In this document: in pieces, positions 1-8,083 of the stretch
Numbering within the stretch: the first letter of the stretch is position 1
Layout: every line of letters begins with the position of its first letter
Assembly: GCF_026967795.1 (NCBI RefSeq)
Contig: NZ_JAPVBH010000001.1
Location: 785,923 to 849,922 of the forward strand
DNA length: 64,000 nucleotides
DNA from: Modestobacter sp. VKM Ac-2986
GTDB lineage: Bacteria > Actinomycetota > Actinomycetes > Mycobacteriales > Geodermatophilaceae
Reading direction: 5' to 3'
Position numbers and translations under genes: made by a program
The notes under the pieces: model-generated
What the model saw: only the letters and a program-made list of their open reading frames with translations
Told to the model about the DNA's origin: nothing
The model's database searches: none

Positions 1-1
1 C

Positions 2-508
2 CTGGTCGACCGCGTCCGCAACGCACTGCGCGAGCACGGCGTCCCGGGGGAGCTGCTGACCCTGGAGCTCACCGAGGGCAGCGTCGTGGACGACACGGTG
101 CGCAACAGCACCGTCCTGGCCGACCTGCACTCCCTGGGGCTGCGGCTGTCGATGGACGACTTCGGCACCGGCTACTCGTCGCTGTCGCAGCTGCGGCTGC
201 TCCCGATCGACGAGCTGAAGATCGACAAGTCCTTCGTGCTGGGCATGTCCACCAGCCAGAACGAGTCCTTCATCGCCCGGTCGATCGTCGAGCTGGCCCA
301 CAACCTGGGCCTGCGCGTGGTCGCCGAGGGCGTCGAGGACGAGGTCACCCGCGACCTGCTCGCCCAGATGGGCTGCGACAAGCTGCAGGGCTTCCTGGTC
401 AGCCGCCCGCTGCCCGAGGACCGCCTGGAGGGCTGGCTGCTGGCCCGCACCGGTGTCCGGTCGGCACCGCCGGGTGCCACCCACCGGCGGTTGTTCGTCC
501 GCACCTGA
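2..508 (+). CDS. EAL-domain c-di-GMP phosphodiesterase, C-terminal part (5' truncated)
   Basis: The window opens inside this gene; reading frame 2 is open from the first base, so the start lies upstream. The 168 visible residues carry the second half of an EAL domain: an ELTE metal-ligand strand near the beginning, the DDFGTG loop, the LKIDKSFV lysine strand, the AEGVE glutamate and the LQGFLVSRP glutamine. All the catalytic positions that are visible are intact, so hydrolysis of cyclic di-GMP to pGpG is likely. Such domains usually follow PAS, GAF or GGDEF modules, which would lie outside the window. The short tail after the domain is rich in Arg and Gly. Confidence 0.9.
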   Translation: MVDRVRNALREHGVPGELLTLELTEGSVVDDTVRNSTVLADLHSLGLRLSMDDFGTGYSSLSQLRLLPIDELKIDKSFVLGMSTSQNESFIARSIVELAHNLGLRVVAEGVEDEVTRDLLAQMGCDKLQGFLVSRPLPEDRLEGWLLARTGVRSAPPGATHRRLFVRT

Positions 509-615
509 GCGGGGACGTCGTCGTCGGCGAGCCCGCGGAGGGGGTCGAGCAGGGCGCCTGTTACAGTCTTCGAGCGCGGTCGAGGGGGCCCGCCGAGTCG
601 CCCACGGCGACTTGG

Positions 616-621
616 TAGAGT
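616..621 (+). promoter_or_regulatory. Putative -10 box for tRNA-Thr
   Basis: TAGAGT fits the actinobacterial TANNNT -10 pattern and lies 20 nt before the tRNA, leaving a short leader for RNase P to remove. I see no convincing -35 at the right distance. A second candidate, TACAGT at 562-567, lies farther upstream. Confidence 0.35.
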
Positions 622-641
622 CTCCATCGCTTCCGAGCAAG

Positions 642-714
642 GCCCCTTTAGCTCAGTCGGCAGAGCGTCTCCATGGTAAGGAGAAGGTCTACGGTTCGAT
701 TCCGTAAAGGGGCT
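642..714 (+). tRNA. tRNA-Thr(GGT)
   Basis: The 73 nt fold as a cloverleaf. The acceptor GCCCCTT (642-648) pairs with AAGGGGC (707-713), U73 is the discriminator, and the T loop is TTCGATT. The anticodon arm TCTCC/GGAGA encloses anticodon GGT, which reads ACC and ACU. The 3' CCA is not encoded. It is followed by tRNA-Met and rpmG, the same neighbours as mycobacterial thrT. Confidence 0.95.
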
Positions 715-772
715 CGTAGGATCGAGTACTGACCACCGGTCCAGTCGCGAGACCCGGGCCGCGCGGTCACCC

Positions 773-846
773 GGCGGTGTAGCTCAGCCTGGTAGAGCAA
801 ACGGCTCATAATCGTTGTGTCACCGGTTCAAGTCCGGTCACCGCTA
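773..846 (+). tRNA. tRNA-Met(CAT)
   Basis: The 74 nt fold as a cloverleaf. The acceptor GGCGGTG pairs with CACCGCT, ending in a G1-U72 wobble, and the discriminator is A. The anticodon stem AACGG/TCGTT holds loop CTCATAA with anticodon CAT. It lacks the 1-72 mismatch and GC-rich anticodon stem of an initiator, so elongator Met is the best call. The alternative, an Ile tRNA with lysidine-modified CAT, is less likely given its place between tRNA-Thr and rpmG. CCA is not encoded. Confidence 0.9.
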
Positions 847-851
847 CTCCT

Positions 852-878
852 GACGGACCCCGCCAGCCGGGGTCCGTC
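852..878 (+). terminator. Hairpin after tRNA-Met
   Basis: GACGGACCCCG (852-862) pairs perfectly over 11 bp with CGGGGTCCGTC (868-878) around a 5-nt loop, six bases after the tRNA. There is no U-tract, as is common for GC-rich actinobacterial terminators. It separates the tRNA unit from rpmG. Confidence 0.65.
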
Positions 879-957
879 GTCGTGTCCGGCTCCTGCCGGA
901 CACGGGCACCACACACAGTCGATACCTTTCGACCACCGACAAGGCGAGGATGCACCC

Positions 958-1122
958 ATGGCAGCCACAGACGTCCGTCCGAAGATCACCCTGGCCTGCC
1001 AGGAGTGCAAGAACCGCAACTACATCACCCGCAAGAACCGTCGGAACGACCCCGACCGGATCGAGCTGAAGAAGTACTGCCCGACCGACCGGAAGCACAC
1101 GGTCCACCGCGAGACGCGCTGA
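958..1122 (+). CDS. rpmG: 50S ribosomal protein L33
   Basis: This gene encodes a 54-residue L33 of the 50S subunit that begins [14 protein letters not shown], the actinobacterial C+ form. The ATG at 958 follows a GGCGAGGA ribosome-binding site. Zinc-type L33 normally has two Cys pairs. Here C14 and C17 are present, but the second pair is C41 with Asp at position 44, so the fourth ligand is missing unless His47 substitutes. The gene lies between tRNA-Met and hadA, as in Mycobacterium. Confidence 0.95.
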   Translation: MAATDVRPKITLACQECKNRNYITRKNRRNDPDRIELKKYCPTDRKHTVHRETR

Positions 1123-1152
1123 CCGCACGGTCGTAGGGGAGAGGGCGGGAGC

Positions 1153-1599
1153 ATGGCGCTGGACGCAGGACTGGTCGGGCGCAGCTACCCGCCCTCTGCC
1201 GTGTACGAGGTCGGTCGGGAGAAGATCGCCGAGTTCGCCACCGCGCTCGGCGACGCCGACCCGGTCTACCGGGACACCGCCGCCGCCCGCGCCGCCGGCC
1301 ACCCCGACGTGATCGCCCCGCCCACCTTCGCCATCGTGCTGAGCCTGGGCGCCGGCAACGTGGTCGTCTCCGACCCCGAGGTCGGCATCGACTACAGCCG
1401 GGTCGTGCACGGTGAGCAGCGGTTCACCCACCACCGCCCGATCCGGGCCGGGGACCGGCTGGTCGCCACCGCCACCATCGACGCGGTGCGCACCGTGGCC
1501 GGCAACGACATGCTCACCACCCGGGTCGACCTGGCCACCACCGACGGCGAGCCGGTCTGCACCACACACTCCATGCTCGTCGCCCGGGGCACGGCATGA
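1153..1599 (+). CDS. hadA: HadA-like (FAS1-like/MaoC N-terminal) dehydratase subunit
   Basis: This gene encodes a 148-residue hot-dog-fold protein of the UPF0336/HadA family. HadA proteins stabilise and present substrate to the catalytic HadB subunit in 3-hydroxyacyl-ACP dehydration. The VGREKIAEFATALGD start and the DPVYRD and PPTFAIVL segments are typical. There is no catalytic D/H motif, as expected for this subunit. The gene overlaps hadB by ATGA, so the two are probably made as a 1:1 pair. It sits between rpmG and hadB as in Mycobacterium; whether this organism makes mycolic acids cannot be judged from this window. Confidence 0.85.
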   Translation: MALDAGLVGRSYPPSAVYEVGREKIAEFATALGDADPVYRDTAAARAAGHPDVIAPPTFAIVLSLGAGNVVVSDPEVGIDYSRVVHGEQRFTHHRPIRAGDRLVATATIDAVRTVAGNDMLTTRVDLATTDGEPVCTTHSMLVARGTA

Positions 1600-2018
1600 G
1601 CCCCCGGCCGGTCGACGTCACCGTCGGCACCGAGCTGCCCGAGCAGGTCTCCCGCGTCACCCGCGCCGACCTGGTCCGCTACGCCGGCGCCTCCGGTGAC
1701 CTCAACGTCATCCACTGGAACGAGCGGGTCGCCCGCGAGGTCGGCCTCCCCGGCGTCATCGCCCACGGCATGCTCACCGCCGGCCTCGCCGCCCGCGCCG
1801 TCACCGCGTGGGCGGGTGACCCGGGAGCGGTCGTCGAGTACTCGGTGCGCTTCAGCCGGCCCGTGGTCGTCCCCGACGACGACGACGGCGCTGAGCTCAC
1901 CGTCCGCGGCCGGGTCGCCGCCCTGCTGGACGACGGCCGCGTCCGGGTCGACCTGACGGTCACCAGCGGCGGCGAGAAGGTCCTGTCCCTGGCCCGCGCC
2001 GTCGTCGCGCTGGGCTGA
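1596..2018 (+). CDS. hadB: HadB-like MaoC dehydratase, catalytic subunit
   Basis: This gene encodes a 140-residue single hot-dog hydratase. The hydratase-2 motif is clear: SGDLNVIHWNE supplies the catalytic Asp and His, followed by GLPGVIAHGML. The family hydrates or dehydrates (R)-3-hydroxyacyl thioesters, on ACP in the mycobacterial FAS-II system. The ATG overlaps the hadA stop codon (ATGA). No hadC follows; the next gene is an unrelated lipoprotein 13 nt downstream. HadAB is the likely functional dimer. Confidence 0.87.
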   Translation: MSPRPVDVTVGTELPEQVSRVTRADLVRYAGASGDLNVIHWNERVAREVGLPGVIAHGMLTAGLAARAVTAWAGDPGAVVEYSVRFSRPVVVPDDDDGAELTVRGRVAALLDDGRVRVDLTVTSGGEKVLSLARAVVALG

Positions 2019-2031
2019 CCCGGCGACGACG

Positions 2032-3426
2032 GTGCGCCGGGGCGGGGTGCTCCTCGCCGTCCTGCTGCTCGCCACCGGGTGCACGGACGCGGGGTCTGCC
2101 GACGCGCCCGCCGCGGCCTCCTCGTCCGGTGGTTGCGCGGCCGGACGGGCGGCGCCGGACCCGGACCGGCCGGTGGTCGACCTCGCCTTCTCCCTGGCCG
2201 AGGACCGGCGCACCGTGACCGGCACCGAGACCGTCGTCCTCACCCCGGACCTGCCCACCGACGAGCTGGTGTTCCGGCTGGTGCCAAACGGCCCGGACAG
2301 CACGGCCCGGGGGGACGAGCTCACCGTCGACGCGGTCCGCGGGGACGACGTCACCGGGGGCGGCTACGAGGACGCCGGGGCGGCCGCCCCGGGTGGCCGG
2401 TACGTCGTCACCCTGGACCACACGCTCACGGCGGGGGAGTCCACCGAGGTCGCGCTGGACTTCACGCTGCGGCTCGGCGGGGGCGGCTTCGAGCGGCTCG
2501 GCACCGCACCCGACGTCTCCTGGTGGGCCAGCGGGGCACCGCTGCTGGCCTGGGAGCCGGGGGTCGGCTGGGCGCGGGACCCGTTCACCGCGCTCACCGG
2601 GGAGACCGCCAGCAGCCCGGTCGCCGACACGACGGTCTCGGTGGACGCCCCGGCCGACCTCACCGTGCTGATGACCGGCGACCAGGCCGAGCCGACCCGG
2701 GAGCGGGCGGGCCGGCGCACCTGGACCTCCCGCGAGCCGGTCGCCCGCGACGTGAGCGTGGCCGTCGGGGCCTTCACGACCGCCGAGACCGACGTGGACG
2801 GCGTCCGGGTCACCACCGGTGTGCTGCCCGGGGCCGGACGGGACCCGGCGCGCCTGGCCCGGGAGACCGCGACGGCGGTCGAGGCGCTCGCGGAGCGGTT
2901 CGGCCCGTTCCCCTACGCGACGCTGACCGTGCCGTGGCTGCCCGACCTCGGCGGCGGGATCGAGTACCCGTCGTCGGTGCTGCTGGCCAGCACCGACGAG
3001 CAGGTGCTGGTGCACGAGGTCGCCCACATGTGGTTCTACGGGATGGTCGGCAACAGCCAGTTCCGCGACCCGTGGCTGGACGAGGCCTTCGCCAGCTACG
3101 CCGAGTCGGTCACCCGGCAGCCGCCGCCGGCCCGGGTGGCCCGCGACCTGGCCGCCGAGGGCGACGTCGGTGGGTCGATGGCCGACTTCGCCGACGACCG
3201 GGCCTACGTCCGGGCCGTCTACGCCAAGGGCGGGGCGATGCTGCTCACCGCCCGGGAGCGGGCCGGCGCGGACGCCTTCGACGCCGCCCTGCGCTGTCAC
3301 GTCGACGCGGCGGCCTGGACGACCGCCACGCCGGCCGACGTCGCGGCCGCCCTGGCCGACCTCCCCGCGGCGCTCGCCGTCCTGCAGGAGGCCGGGGCGC
3401 TGGACCCCGAGGACCTCCCGCGCTGA
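2032..3426 (+). CDS. M1-family (gluzincin) metallopeptidase lipoprotein
   Basis: The product is a 464-residue exported zinc peptidase. The GTG start opens a lipoprotein signal peptide (hydrophobic VLLAVLLLATGC with the lipobox Cys at about residue 18), so it should be anchored outside the membrane. The N-terminal half is the beta-rich M1 domain. The zinc site is HEVAH (H328, E329, H332) with E351 in WLDEAFASYAE, the HEXXH-X18-E spacing of M1. GGGIEYPS replaces the usual GAMEN exopeptidase motif, so substrate choice may differ from classical aminopeptidase N. It is shorter than full M1 enzymes and lacks their large C-terminal helical domain. It lies between hadB and tRNA-Trp, where Mycobacterium has hadC. 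Confidence 0.85.
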   Translation: MRRGGVLLAVLLLATGCTDAGSADAPAAASSSGGCAAGRAAPDPDRPVVDLAFSLAEDRRTVTGTETVVLTPDLPTDELVFRLVPNGPDSTARGDELTVDAVRGDDVTGGGYEDAGAAAPGGRYVVTLDHTLTAGESTEVALDFTLRLGGGGFERLGTAPDVSWWASGAPLLAWEPGVGWARDPFTALTGETASSPVADTTVSVDAPADLTVLMTGDQAEPTRERAGRRTWTSREPVARDVSVAVGAFTTAETDVDGVRVTTGVLPGAGRDPARLARETATAVEALAERFGPFPYATLTVPWLPDLGGGIEYPSSVLLASTDEQVLVHEVAHMWFYGMVGNSQFRDPWLDEAFASYAESVTRQPPPARVARDLAAEGDVGGSMADFADDRAYVRAVYAKGGAMLLTARERAGADAFDAALRCHVDAAAWTTATPADVAAALADLPAALAVLQEAGALDPEDLPR

Positions 3427-3487
3427 CCGCGGACCCCCGTCCGGAGGGTGCGACCGGGCGTGTTCGCTGCCTCGCAGCACGGTCCCG

Positions 3488-3493
3488 TACACT
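3488..3493 (+). promoter_or_regulatory. Putative -10 box for tRNA-Trp/secE/nusG
   Basis: TACACT matches TANNNT and lies in the 165-bp gap after the peptidase gene, about 100 nt before the tRNA. The -35 region is poor. The rest of the gap shows nothing else I can name. Confidence 0.35.
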
Positions 3494-3591
3494 CGTCGGC
3501 TGGGGCCAGTGGGACCCCGCCACCGGCGTGCCCCGGAGGCCTCTTCCGGGAGGCGTCACGTGGCCGCGCCGCACGCGGGCCGGCTTCCCCT

Positions 3592-3667
<76 letters not shown>

Positions 3668-3712
3668 CCGTCCGACGACCGAAGAGAGCCCGACCGACGT
3701 GAGCGAGGCGCT

Positions 3713-4183
3713 GTGAGCGAGAAGGACGGCGAGCCGGACGGCCAGCGGCCCGACCCCGATCAGCCCGGCGTCGACCCGTTGGACGCCGAAGCCCCGGGCG
3801 TCGACGACGCCGCGGAGCTCGAGGCCGCCGAGGCCGAGCTCGCCGACGAGGCGGCCACCGACGAGGACAAGACCGTCGCCGCCCCGGTCGTCCGCCGCGG
3901 CCGTGCCGCACGCACCGCCGCTCGTACCGACGCACCCGCCGGGGACGGGACCCGGTCGCGGGCCGACGCCGAGCGGGCCCGGGCCGCGGAGCTGCGCCGC
4001 AAGCGCAGCCTCGGCCGGTTCCTCCGCGAGGTCGTCGCCGAGCTGCGCAAGGTCATCTGGCCGGGGCGCAAGGAGCTCATCACCTACACGACCGTCGTGA
4101 TCATCTTCGTGGCGGTCATGGTGGCCCTGGTGGCCGGCCTCGACATCCTCTTCGCCCAGGGCGTGCTCGCCGTCTTCGGCTGA
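3713..4183 (+). CDS. secE: Preprotein translocase subunit SecE
   Basis: SecE clamps SecY in the inner-membrane SecYEG channel. The C-terminal 55 residues hold the conserved amphipathic segment [20 protein letters not shown] (about 103-122) and one membrane helix (about 127-147). The first 100 residues are a low-complexity Asp/Glu/Ala-rich extension followed by an Arg-rich stretch. At 156 residues the protein is much longer than the 60-90 usual for minimal SecE. The GTG at 3713 is the first workable start; the GTG at 3700 runs into a stop after five codons. nusG follows in the usual secE-nusG pair. Confidence 0.95.
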   Translation: MSEKDGEPDGQRPDPDQPGVDPLDAEAPGVDDAAELEAAEAELADEAATDEDKTVAAPVVRRGRAARTAARTDAPAGDGTRSRADAERARAAELRRKRSLGRFLREVVAELRKVIWPGRKELITYTTVVIIFVAVMVALVAGLDILFAQGVLAVFG

Positions 4184-4226
4184 CCGCCCCCAGCGACTGC
4201 ACCACCCTCCAGAAGGAAGAGACCCT

Positions 4227-5234
4227 GTGACCGACCCCCGTGAGCCCTTCGAGACCGACAGTGCCGTCGAGGCCATCGACCTCGACGACGCCCGGTTCGA
4301 CGAGCGCGGCACCACCGACCTCGAGACGGGCACCGACGACAGCACCGGGTCCGCCGAGGGGTCCGTCGACACCGCCGACCAGGACACCGAGACCGAGGAC
4401 GTCGACGTCGTCCCCGACGACGAGTCCGGCGTCCGCCAGACCGGCTCCGTCGAGGGGTCGCTCGACAGCCCGGACCTGACCGCCGACAACCCGATGGGCA
4501 ACGCGTCGGTGTCCGGCAACGGCAACTCCCGTGGGTCCGTGGACGACGTCCTGGTCGCCGACCCGCTCGCCGAGCCGGCGCCGGACCACGACCCGCTGGT
4601 CACCGAGACCCTCGAGGAAGCGGTCGCCGAGGACCAGGACCCGGCCGAGGCGCTGCGCACCACGCTGAAGGGCCAGTTCGGCGACTGGTACGTGATCCAC
4701 TCCTACGCGGGCTACGAGAACAAGGTGAAGACCAACCTCGAGTCCCGGATCACGTCGCTGGACATGGAGGACTACATCTTCCAGATCGAGGTGCCCACCG
4801 AGGAGGTCACCGAGATCAAGAACGGCAAGCGGACCCAGGTCAACCGCAAGAAGCTGCCCGGGTACCTGCTCGTCCGGATGGACCTCAACGACGAGTCGTG
4901 GGGCGCGGTGCGCAACACCCCCGGTGTCACCGGCTTCGTCGGCGCGACGTCCAAGCCCTCCCCGCTGAGCATCGACGAGGTCGTCAACCTCCTCGTCACC
5001 GCCATCCCGGAGACCTCCGCGGCCGCGGCCGAGACGGCTCCCGCCGCCAGCCCCGCCGCCGTCGCCGAGTTCGAGGTCGGCGAGTCCGTCACCGTCATGG
5101 ACGGCCCGTTCGCCACGCTGCCGGCCACCATCAACGAGATCAACCCCGAGCAGCAGAAGCTGCAGGTGCTGGTCTCGATCTTCGGCCGCGAGACCCCCGT
5201 GGAGCTGTCCTTCACGCAGGTCTCCAAGATCTAG
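4227..5234 (+). CDS. nusG: Transcription termination/antitermination protein NusG
   Basis: NusG binds RNA polymerase and links it to Rho or the ribosome. The NGN domain spans about residues 150-255 ([13 protein letters not shown], then [11 protein letters not shown] and GVTGFVG), a Pro/Ala linker follows, and the KOW domain is about 281-335 ([18 protein letters not shown]). The first 148 residues are a strongly acidic Asp/Glu/Thr/Ser extension with little sequence complexity, giving 335 residues against about 180 in E. coli. The GTG start has GGAAGAG upstream. The stop codon is followed directly by a dispersed palindrome, then rplK. Confidence 0.95.
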   Translation: MTDPREPFETDSAVEAIDLDDARFDERGTTDLETGTDDSTGSAEGSVDTADQDTETEDVDVVPDDESGVRQTGSVEGSLDSPDLTADNPMGNASVSGNGNSRGSVDDVLVADPLAEPAPDHDPLVTETLEEAVAEDQDPAEALRTTLKGQFGDWYVIHSYAGYENKVKTNLESRITSLDMEDYIFQIEVPTEEVTEIKNGKRTQVNRKKLPGYLLVRMDLNDESWGAVRNTPGVTGFVGATSKPSPLSIDEVVNLLVTAIPETSAAAAETAPAASPAAVAEFEVGESVTVMDGPFATLPATINEINPEQQKLQVLVSIFGRETPVELSFTQVSKI

Positions 5235-5237
5235 ACG

Positions 5238-5295
5238 AAGGACCCCCTCGCCCCCCACCCCTCGCGAGCTCGGGGTGGGACCCTACGAGGGGGCC
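5238..5295 (+). repeat. Dispersed nested palindrome, copy 1 (after nusG)
   Basis: The element begins four bases after the nusG stop with GAAGGACCCCCTCG. The outer stem CCCCCTCG (5243-5250) pairs with CGAGGGGG (5286-5293) and is flanked by GG/CC with a bulged A. The inner stem CCCACCCC (5254-5261) pairs with GGGGTGGG (5272-5279) around a TCGCGAGCTC loop. No U-tract follows. Related copies lie after rplA, rplO, glmS, groES and groEL. Confidence 0.85.
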
Positions 5296-5329
5296 GAACC
5301 GTTCCACATCAACAACGAAGAAGGAAGTC

Positions 5330-5758
5330 ATGCCCCCTAGGAAGCGGTTGACCGCGGTCATCAAGCTCCAGATCAAGGCCGGCGCGGCCACCCCCGCGCC
5401 GCCCGTGGGTCCGGCGCTCGGCCAGCACGGCGTCAACATCATGGAGTTCTGCAAGGCCTACAACGCCGCGACCGAGTCGCAGCGTGGGGACATCGTCCCC
5501 GTGGAGATCTCGGTCTTCGAGGACCGGTCCTTCACCTTCATCACCAAGACGCCGCCGGCAGCCCGCATGCTGCTGAAGGCCGCCGGTGTGGAGAAGGGCT
5601 CGGGCGAGCCGCACAAGACCAAGGTCGCCACCGTCACCCGTGACCAGGTCCGCGAGATCGCCACGGTCAAGATGGAGGACCTGAACGCCAACGACCTCGA
5701 GCAGGCCGAGAAGATCATCGCCGGCACCGCCCGGTCGATGGGCATCACGGTCAAGTGA
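5330..5758 (+). CDS. rplK: 50S ribosomal protein L11
   Basis: L11 is 142 residues long and forms the GTPase-associated stalk base with 23S rRNA, where it is the thiostrepton-binding partner. The N-terminal domain shows [20 protein letters not shown] with the conserved proline hinge. The C-terminal rRNA-binding domain ends in [13 protein letters not shown]. The ATG at 5330 follows GAAGGAA. It is the first gene of the L11-L1 pair and is separated from nusG by a dispersed palindrome. Confidence 0.97.
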   Translation: MPPRKRLTAVIKLQIKAGAATPAPPVGPALGQHGVNIMEFCKAYNAATESQRGDIVPVEISVFEDRSFTFITKTPPAARMLLKAAGVEKGSGEPHKTKVATVTRDQVREIATVKMEDLNANDLEQAEKIIAGTARSMGITVK

Positions 5759-5761
5759 GGC

Positions 5762-5867
5762 ACCGCCGCTGACCCCAGCGGCGTCGGCACCACCAGTACC
5801 ACCCCGGCACGTGTGGGAGGGCCCTCGCCGGCCCGGTCACCACGAGACCGCCGCTGCACCCAGCGGC
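5762..5867 (+). repeat. Duplicated hairpin in the rplK-rplA spacer
   Basis: Two nearly identical hairpins share the form ACCGCCGCTG-(loop)-CAGCGGC. The first is at 5762-5783 with loop ACCC, the second at 5848-5867 with loop CACC. The second ends just before the rplA ribosome-binding site AGGAGAGG. They could be protein-binding or processing sites; no function can be assigned from sequence. Confidence 0.6.
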
Positions 5868-5882
5868 AGGAGAGGAACCACC

Positions 5883-6602
5883 ATGGCGAAGCACGGCAAG
5901 AACTACCGCAAGGTCGCCGAGCTGGTCGACCAGGACTCGCTCTACAGCCCGCTGCAGGCCGCGGGTCTGGCCAAGCAGACCTCGACCACCAAGTACGACG
6001 CGACCGTCGAGGTCGCGATCCGCCTCGGCGTCGACCCCCGCAAGGCCGACCAGATGGTCCGCGGCACGGTCAACCTGCCCCACGGCACCGGCAAGACCGC
6101 CCGCGTCATCGTGTTCGCCACCGGCGACAAGGCCGCCGAGGCCACCGCCGCCGGCGCCGACGTCGTGGGTGCCGAGGACCTGATCGAGCGCATCCAGGGC
6201 GGCTTCCTGGACTTCGACGCCGCGATCGCGACCCCGGACCAGATGGCCAAGGTCGGCCGGATCGCCCGCATCCTCGGCCCCCGTGGCCTGATGCCGAACC
6301 CGAAGACCGGCACGGTGACCCCCGACGTCACCAAGGCCGTCAACGACATCAAGGGCGGGAAGATCAACTTCCGCGTCGACAAGCAGGCCAACCTGCACCT
6401 GGTGATCGGCAAGGCCTCCTTCGACGAGACCAAGCTGGTGGAGAACTACGCCGCCGCCCTCGACGAGGTGCTCCGCGCCAAGCCGTCCGCGGCCAAGGGC
6501 CGGTACCTGAAGAAGGTCACCGTCTCCACCACCATGGGCCCGGGCATCCCGGTCGACCCGAACCGCACGCGCAACCTGACCGTCGACGAGGTCAACGCCT
6601 GA
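5883..6602 (+). CDS. rplA: 50S ribosomal protein L1
   Basis: L1 is 239 residues and forms the mobile L1 stalk of the 50S subunit; in many bacteria it also represses its own operon by binding mRNA. The signature [16 protein letters not shown] is present near residue 130, followed by [15 protein letters not shown]. The ATG at 5883 is preceded by AGGAGAGG. Its stop codon is followed immediately by copy 2 of the dispersed palindrome and a strong second hairpin. Confidence 0.97.
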   Translation: MAKHGKNYRKVAELVDQDSLYSPLQAAGLAKQTSTTKYDATVEVAIRLGVDPRKADQMVRGTVNLPHGTGKTARVIVFATGDKAAEATAAGADVVGAEDLIERIQGGFLDFDAAIATPDQMAKVGRIARILGPRGLMPNPKTGTVTPDVTKAVNDIKGGKINFRVDKQANLHLVIGKASFDETKLVENYAAALDEVLRAKPSAAKGRYLKKVTVSTTMGPGIPVDPNRTRNLTVDEVNA

Positions 6603-6604
6603 GA

Positions 6605-6659
6605 GGACCCCCTTCCTCCCCACCCTTCGCGAGCTCAGGGTGGGCCCTGGAAGGGGGCC
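6605..6659 (+). repeat. Dispersed nested palindrome, copy 2 (after rplA)
   Basis: GGACCCCCTTCC (6605-6616) pairs with GGAAGGGGGCC (6649-6659) through the same bulged A as copy 1. The inner stem CCCACCCT (6619-6626) pairs with AGGGTGGG (6637-6644) around the identical TCGCGAGCTC loop. Compared with copy 1, both stems differ by compensatory pairs, which argues for RNA or DNA structure being selected. Confidence 0.85.
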
Positions 6660-6661
6660 GA

Positions 6662-6699
6662 CCGAACGGCGCCGTCCCAGCTGGGGCGGCGCCGTTCGG
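6662..6699 (+). terminator. Strong hairpin between rplA and the L10 leader
   Basis: CCGAACGGCGCCG (6662-6674) pairs perfectly over 13 bp with CGGCGCCGTTCGG (6687-6699). The 12-nt loop is itself palindromic (CCCAGCTGGG). It lies three bases after copy 2 of the dispersed palindrome, so rplKA transcripts meet two hairpins in a row before the rplJ promoter region. Confidence 0.75.
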
Positions 6700-6737
6700 C
6701 GTTCCCGGGCCGGTGGCCGCCGGCCGGGAGGTCGGTG

Positions 6738-6743
6738 TACCCT
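6738..6743 (+). promoter_or_regulatory. Putative -10 box of the rplJL operon
   Basis: TACCCT fits TANNNT and would start RNA near 6750, exactly where the L10-leader-like sequence begins. A good -35 hexamer is not evident. Confidence 0.45.
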
Positions 6744-6749
6744 TGTCGC

Positions 6750-6980
6750 TGTTCCCCCCAAGACCGCTGGTCGTCGCACGTCCGCGTGCGATCGAAGGTC
6801 CGGATCCCGGACGTCCTGCGCAGGTGGACGGCTCGACGAACGCGTCGTGGCACGGGCCCAGCGCCCGGTACCGCGGTACGTCCCTCGCCCCGTGCGCCCT
6901 GCGCCGGGGCGTTCCTCGTCTCCGGGCCCCGATCGCCCGCTGTGCACCCGGCCGGCGGTCGCCCGACAGACGAGAGGAGG
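6750..6980 (+). ncRNA. L10 leader (ribosomal protein autoregulatory RNA)
   Basis: The 381-bp gap before rplJ contains features typical of the Rfam L10 leader: AAGACCGCTGGTCG near 6759-6772 and CCTGCGCAGGTGGACG near 6816-6831, with paired segments between (GCACGTCCGCGTGC, GGTCCGGATCCCGGACG). In this family L10-(L12)4 binds the leader and represses rplJL translation. Exact ends are estimated from the -10 box and the rplJ ribosome-binding site. Confidence 0.65.
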
Positions 6981-6983
6981 CCC

Positions 6984-7610
6984 ATGCCCACGCAGGCGAA
7001 GGCCGCGGTGATCGAGGAGATCACCGAGCGGTTCCAGAACTCCAGTGCGGCCGTGCTCACCGAGTACCGCGGGCTCACCGTTGCGCAGCTGACCCAGCTG
7101 CGCCGTTCCCTCGGTGCGGGCAGCAGCTACGCCGTCGTCAAGAACACCCTGACGAAGCGGGCGGCGGACGCGGTCGGTCACCCCGACCTCGCCCCGCTGC
7201 TCACCGGTCCCACCGCGATCGCCTTCATCGACGGCGACCCGGTCGAGGCCGCCAAGGCCATCCGTGACTTCGCGCGGGCCAACCCGCTCCTGGTCATCAA
7301 GGGCGGCGTGGTCGAGGGCCGCACGGTCGACGCAGCCGAGGTCACCCGCCTCGCCGACGTCGAGTCCCGTGAGGTCCTGCTGGCCAAGCTGGCCGGCGCG
7401 ATGAAGGGCAACCTGACCAAGGCCGCCGGCCTGTTCCAGGCCCCGCTGTCGCAGGTCGCCCGCCTCGCCGCCGCGCTGCAGGAGAAGAAGGAGGCGGCCG
7501 GCGAGAGCCTGCCCGCCGCCGACGCTCCGGCCGCCGACGACACCGCTGCTGCTGACACCACCCCCGACACGACCGATGCTGCCGCGGACACCGCGGTCAG
7601 CACCGACTGA
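6984..7610 (+). CDS. rplJ: 50S ribosomal protein L10
   Basis: L10 is the base of the L7/L12 stalk and binds 23S rRNA beside L11. It has 208 residues. The N-terminal rRNA-binding domain shows [19 protein letters not shown] and YAVVKNTL; the helix that recruits L12 dimers is near 145-170. The last 40 residues are an Ala/Asp/Thr-rich acidic tail beyond the usual length. The ATG follows AGGAGG. It is first in the rplJL operon, behind an L10 leader. Confidence 0.96.
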   Translation: MPTQAKAAVIEEITERFQNSSAAVLTEYRGLTVAQLTQLRRSLGAGSSYAVVKNTLTKRAADAVGHPDLAPLLTGPTAIAFIDGDPVEAAKAIRDFARANPLLVIKGGVVEGRTVDAAEVTRLADVESREVLLAKLAGAMKGNLTKAAGLFQAPLSQVARLAAALQEKKEAAGESLPAADAPAADDTAAADTTPDTTDAAADTAVSTD

Positions 7611-7627
7611 ACCCCCTAGGAGACACC

Positions 7628-8017
7628 ATGGCCAAGCTTTCTTCCGACGAGCTGCTCGACGCCTTCAAGGAGATGACGCTCCTGGAGCTGTCTGACTTCG
7701 TGAAGCAGTTCGAGGAGACCTTCGACGTCACCGCCGCTGCCCCCGTCGCGATCGCCGCCGCCGGTGGCGGTGGCGGTGCCGCCCCGGCCGAGGCCGCTGC
7801 CGAGCAGGACGAGTTCGACGTCATCCTCGAGGCCGCCGGCGACAAGAAGATCCAGGTCATCAAGGAGGTGCGCGGCCTCACGTCCCTCGGCCTCAAGGAG
7901 GCCAAGGACCTGGTCGACAACGCCCCCAAGCCCGTCCTGGAGAAGGTCGCCAAGGACGCCGCCGAGAAGGCCAAGGCCTCCCTCGAGGGCGCTGGCGCCA
8001 CCGTCACCGTCAAGTGA
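7628..8017 (+). CDS. rplL: 50S ribosomal protein L7/L12
   Basis: L7/L12 is 129 residues and forms the multicopy stalk that recruits translational GTPases. The N-terminal dimerisation domain (about 1-40), an Ala/Gly-rich hinge (about 41-58) and the C-terminal domain ([20 protein letters not shown], then [14 protein letters not shown]) are all present. It lies 17 nt after rplJ with AGGAGA before the ATG. A strong hairpin follows downstream. Confidence 0.97.
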   Translation: MAKLSSDELLDAFKEMTLLELSDFVKQFEETFDVTAAAPVAIAAAGGGGGAAPAEAAAEQDEFDVILEAAGDKKIQVIKEVRGLTSLGLKEAKDLVDNAPKPVLEKVAKDAAEKAKASLEGAGATVTVK

Positions 8018-8083
8018 CCCCCCTCCCGGTGGCCTCGGCCGCCGGGACCCCGGCCCTGGCCGGATAGCACCACAGCACCTCAC

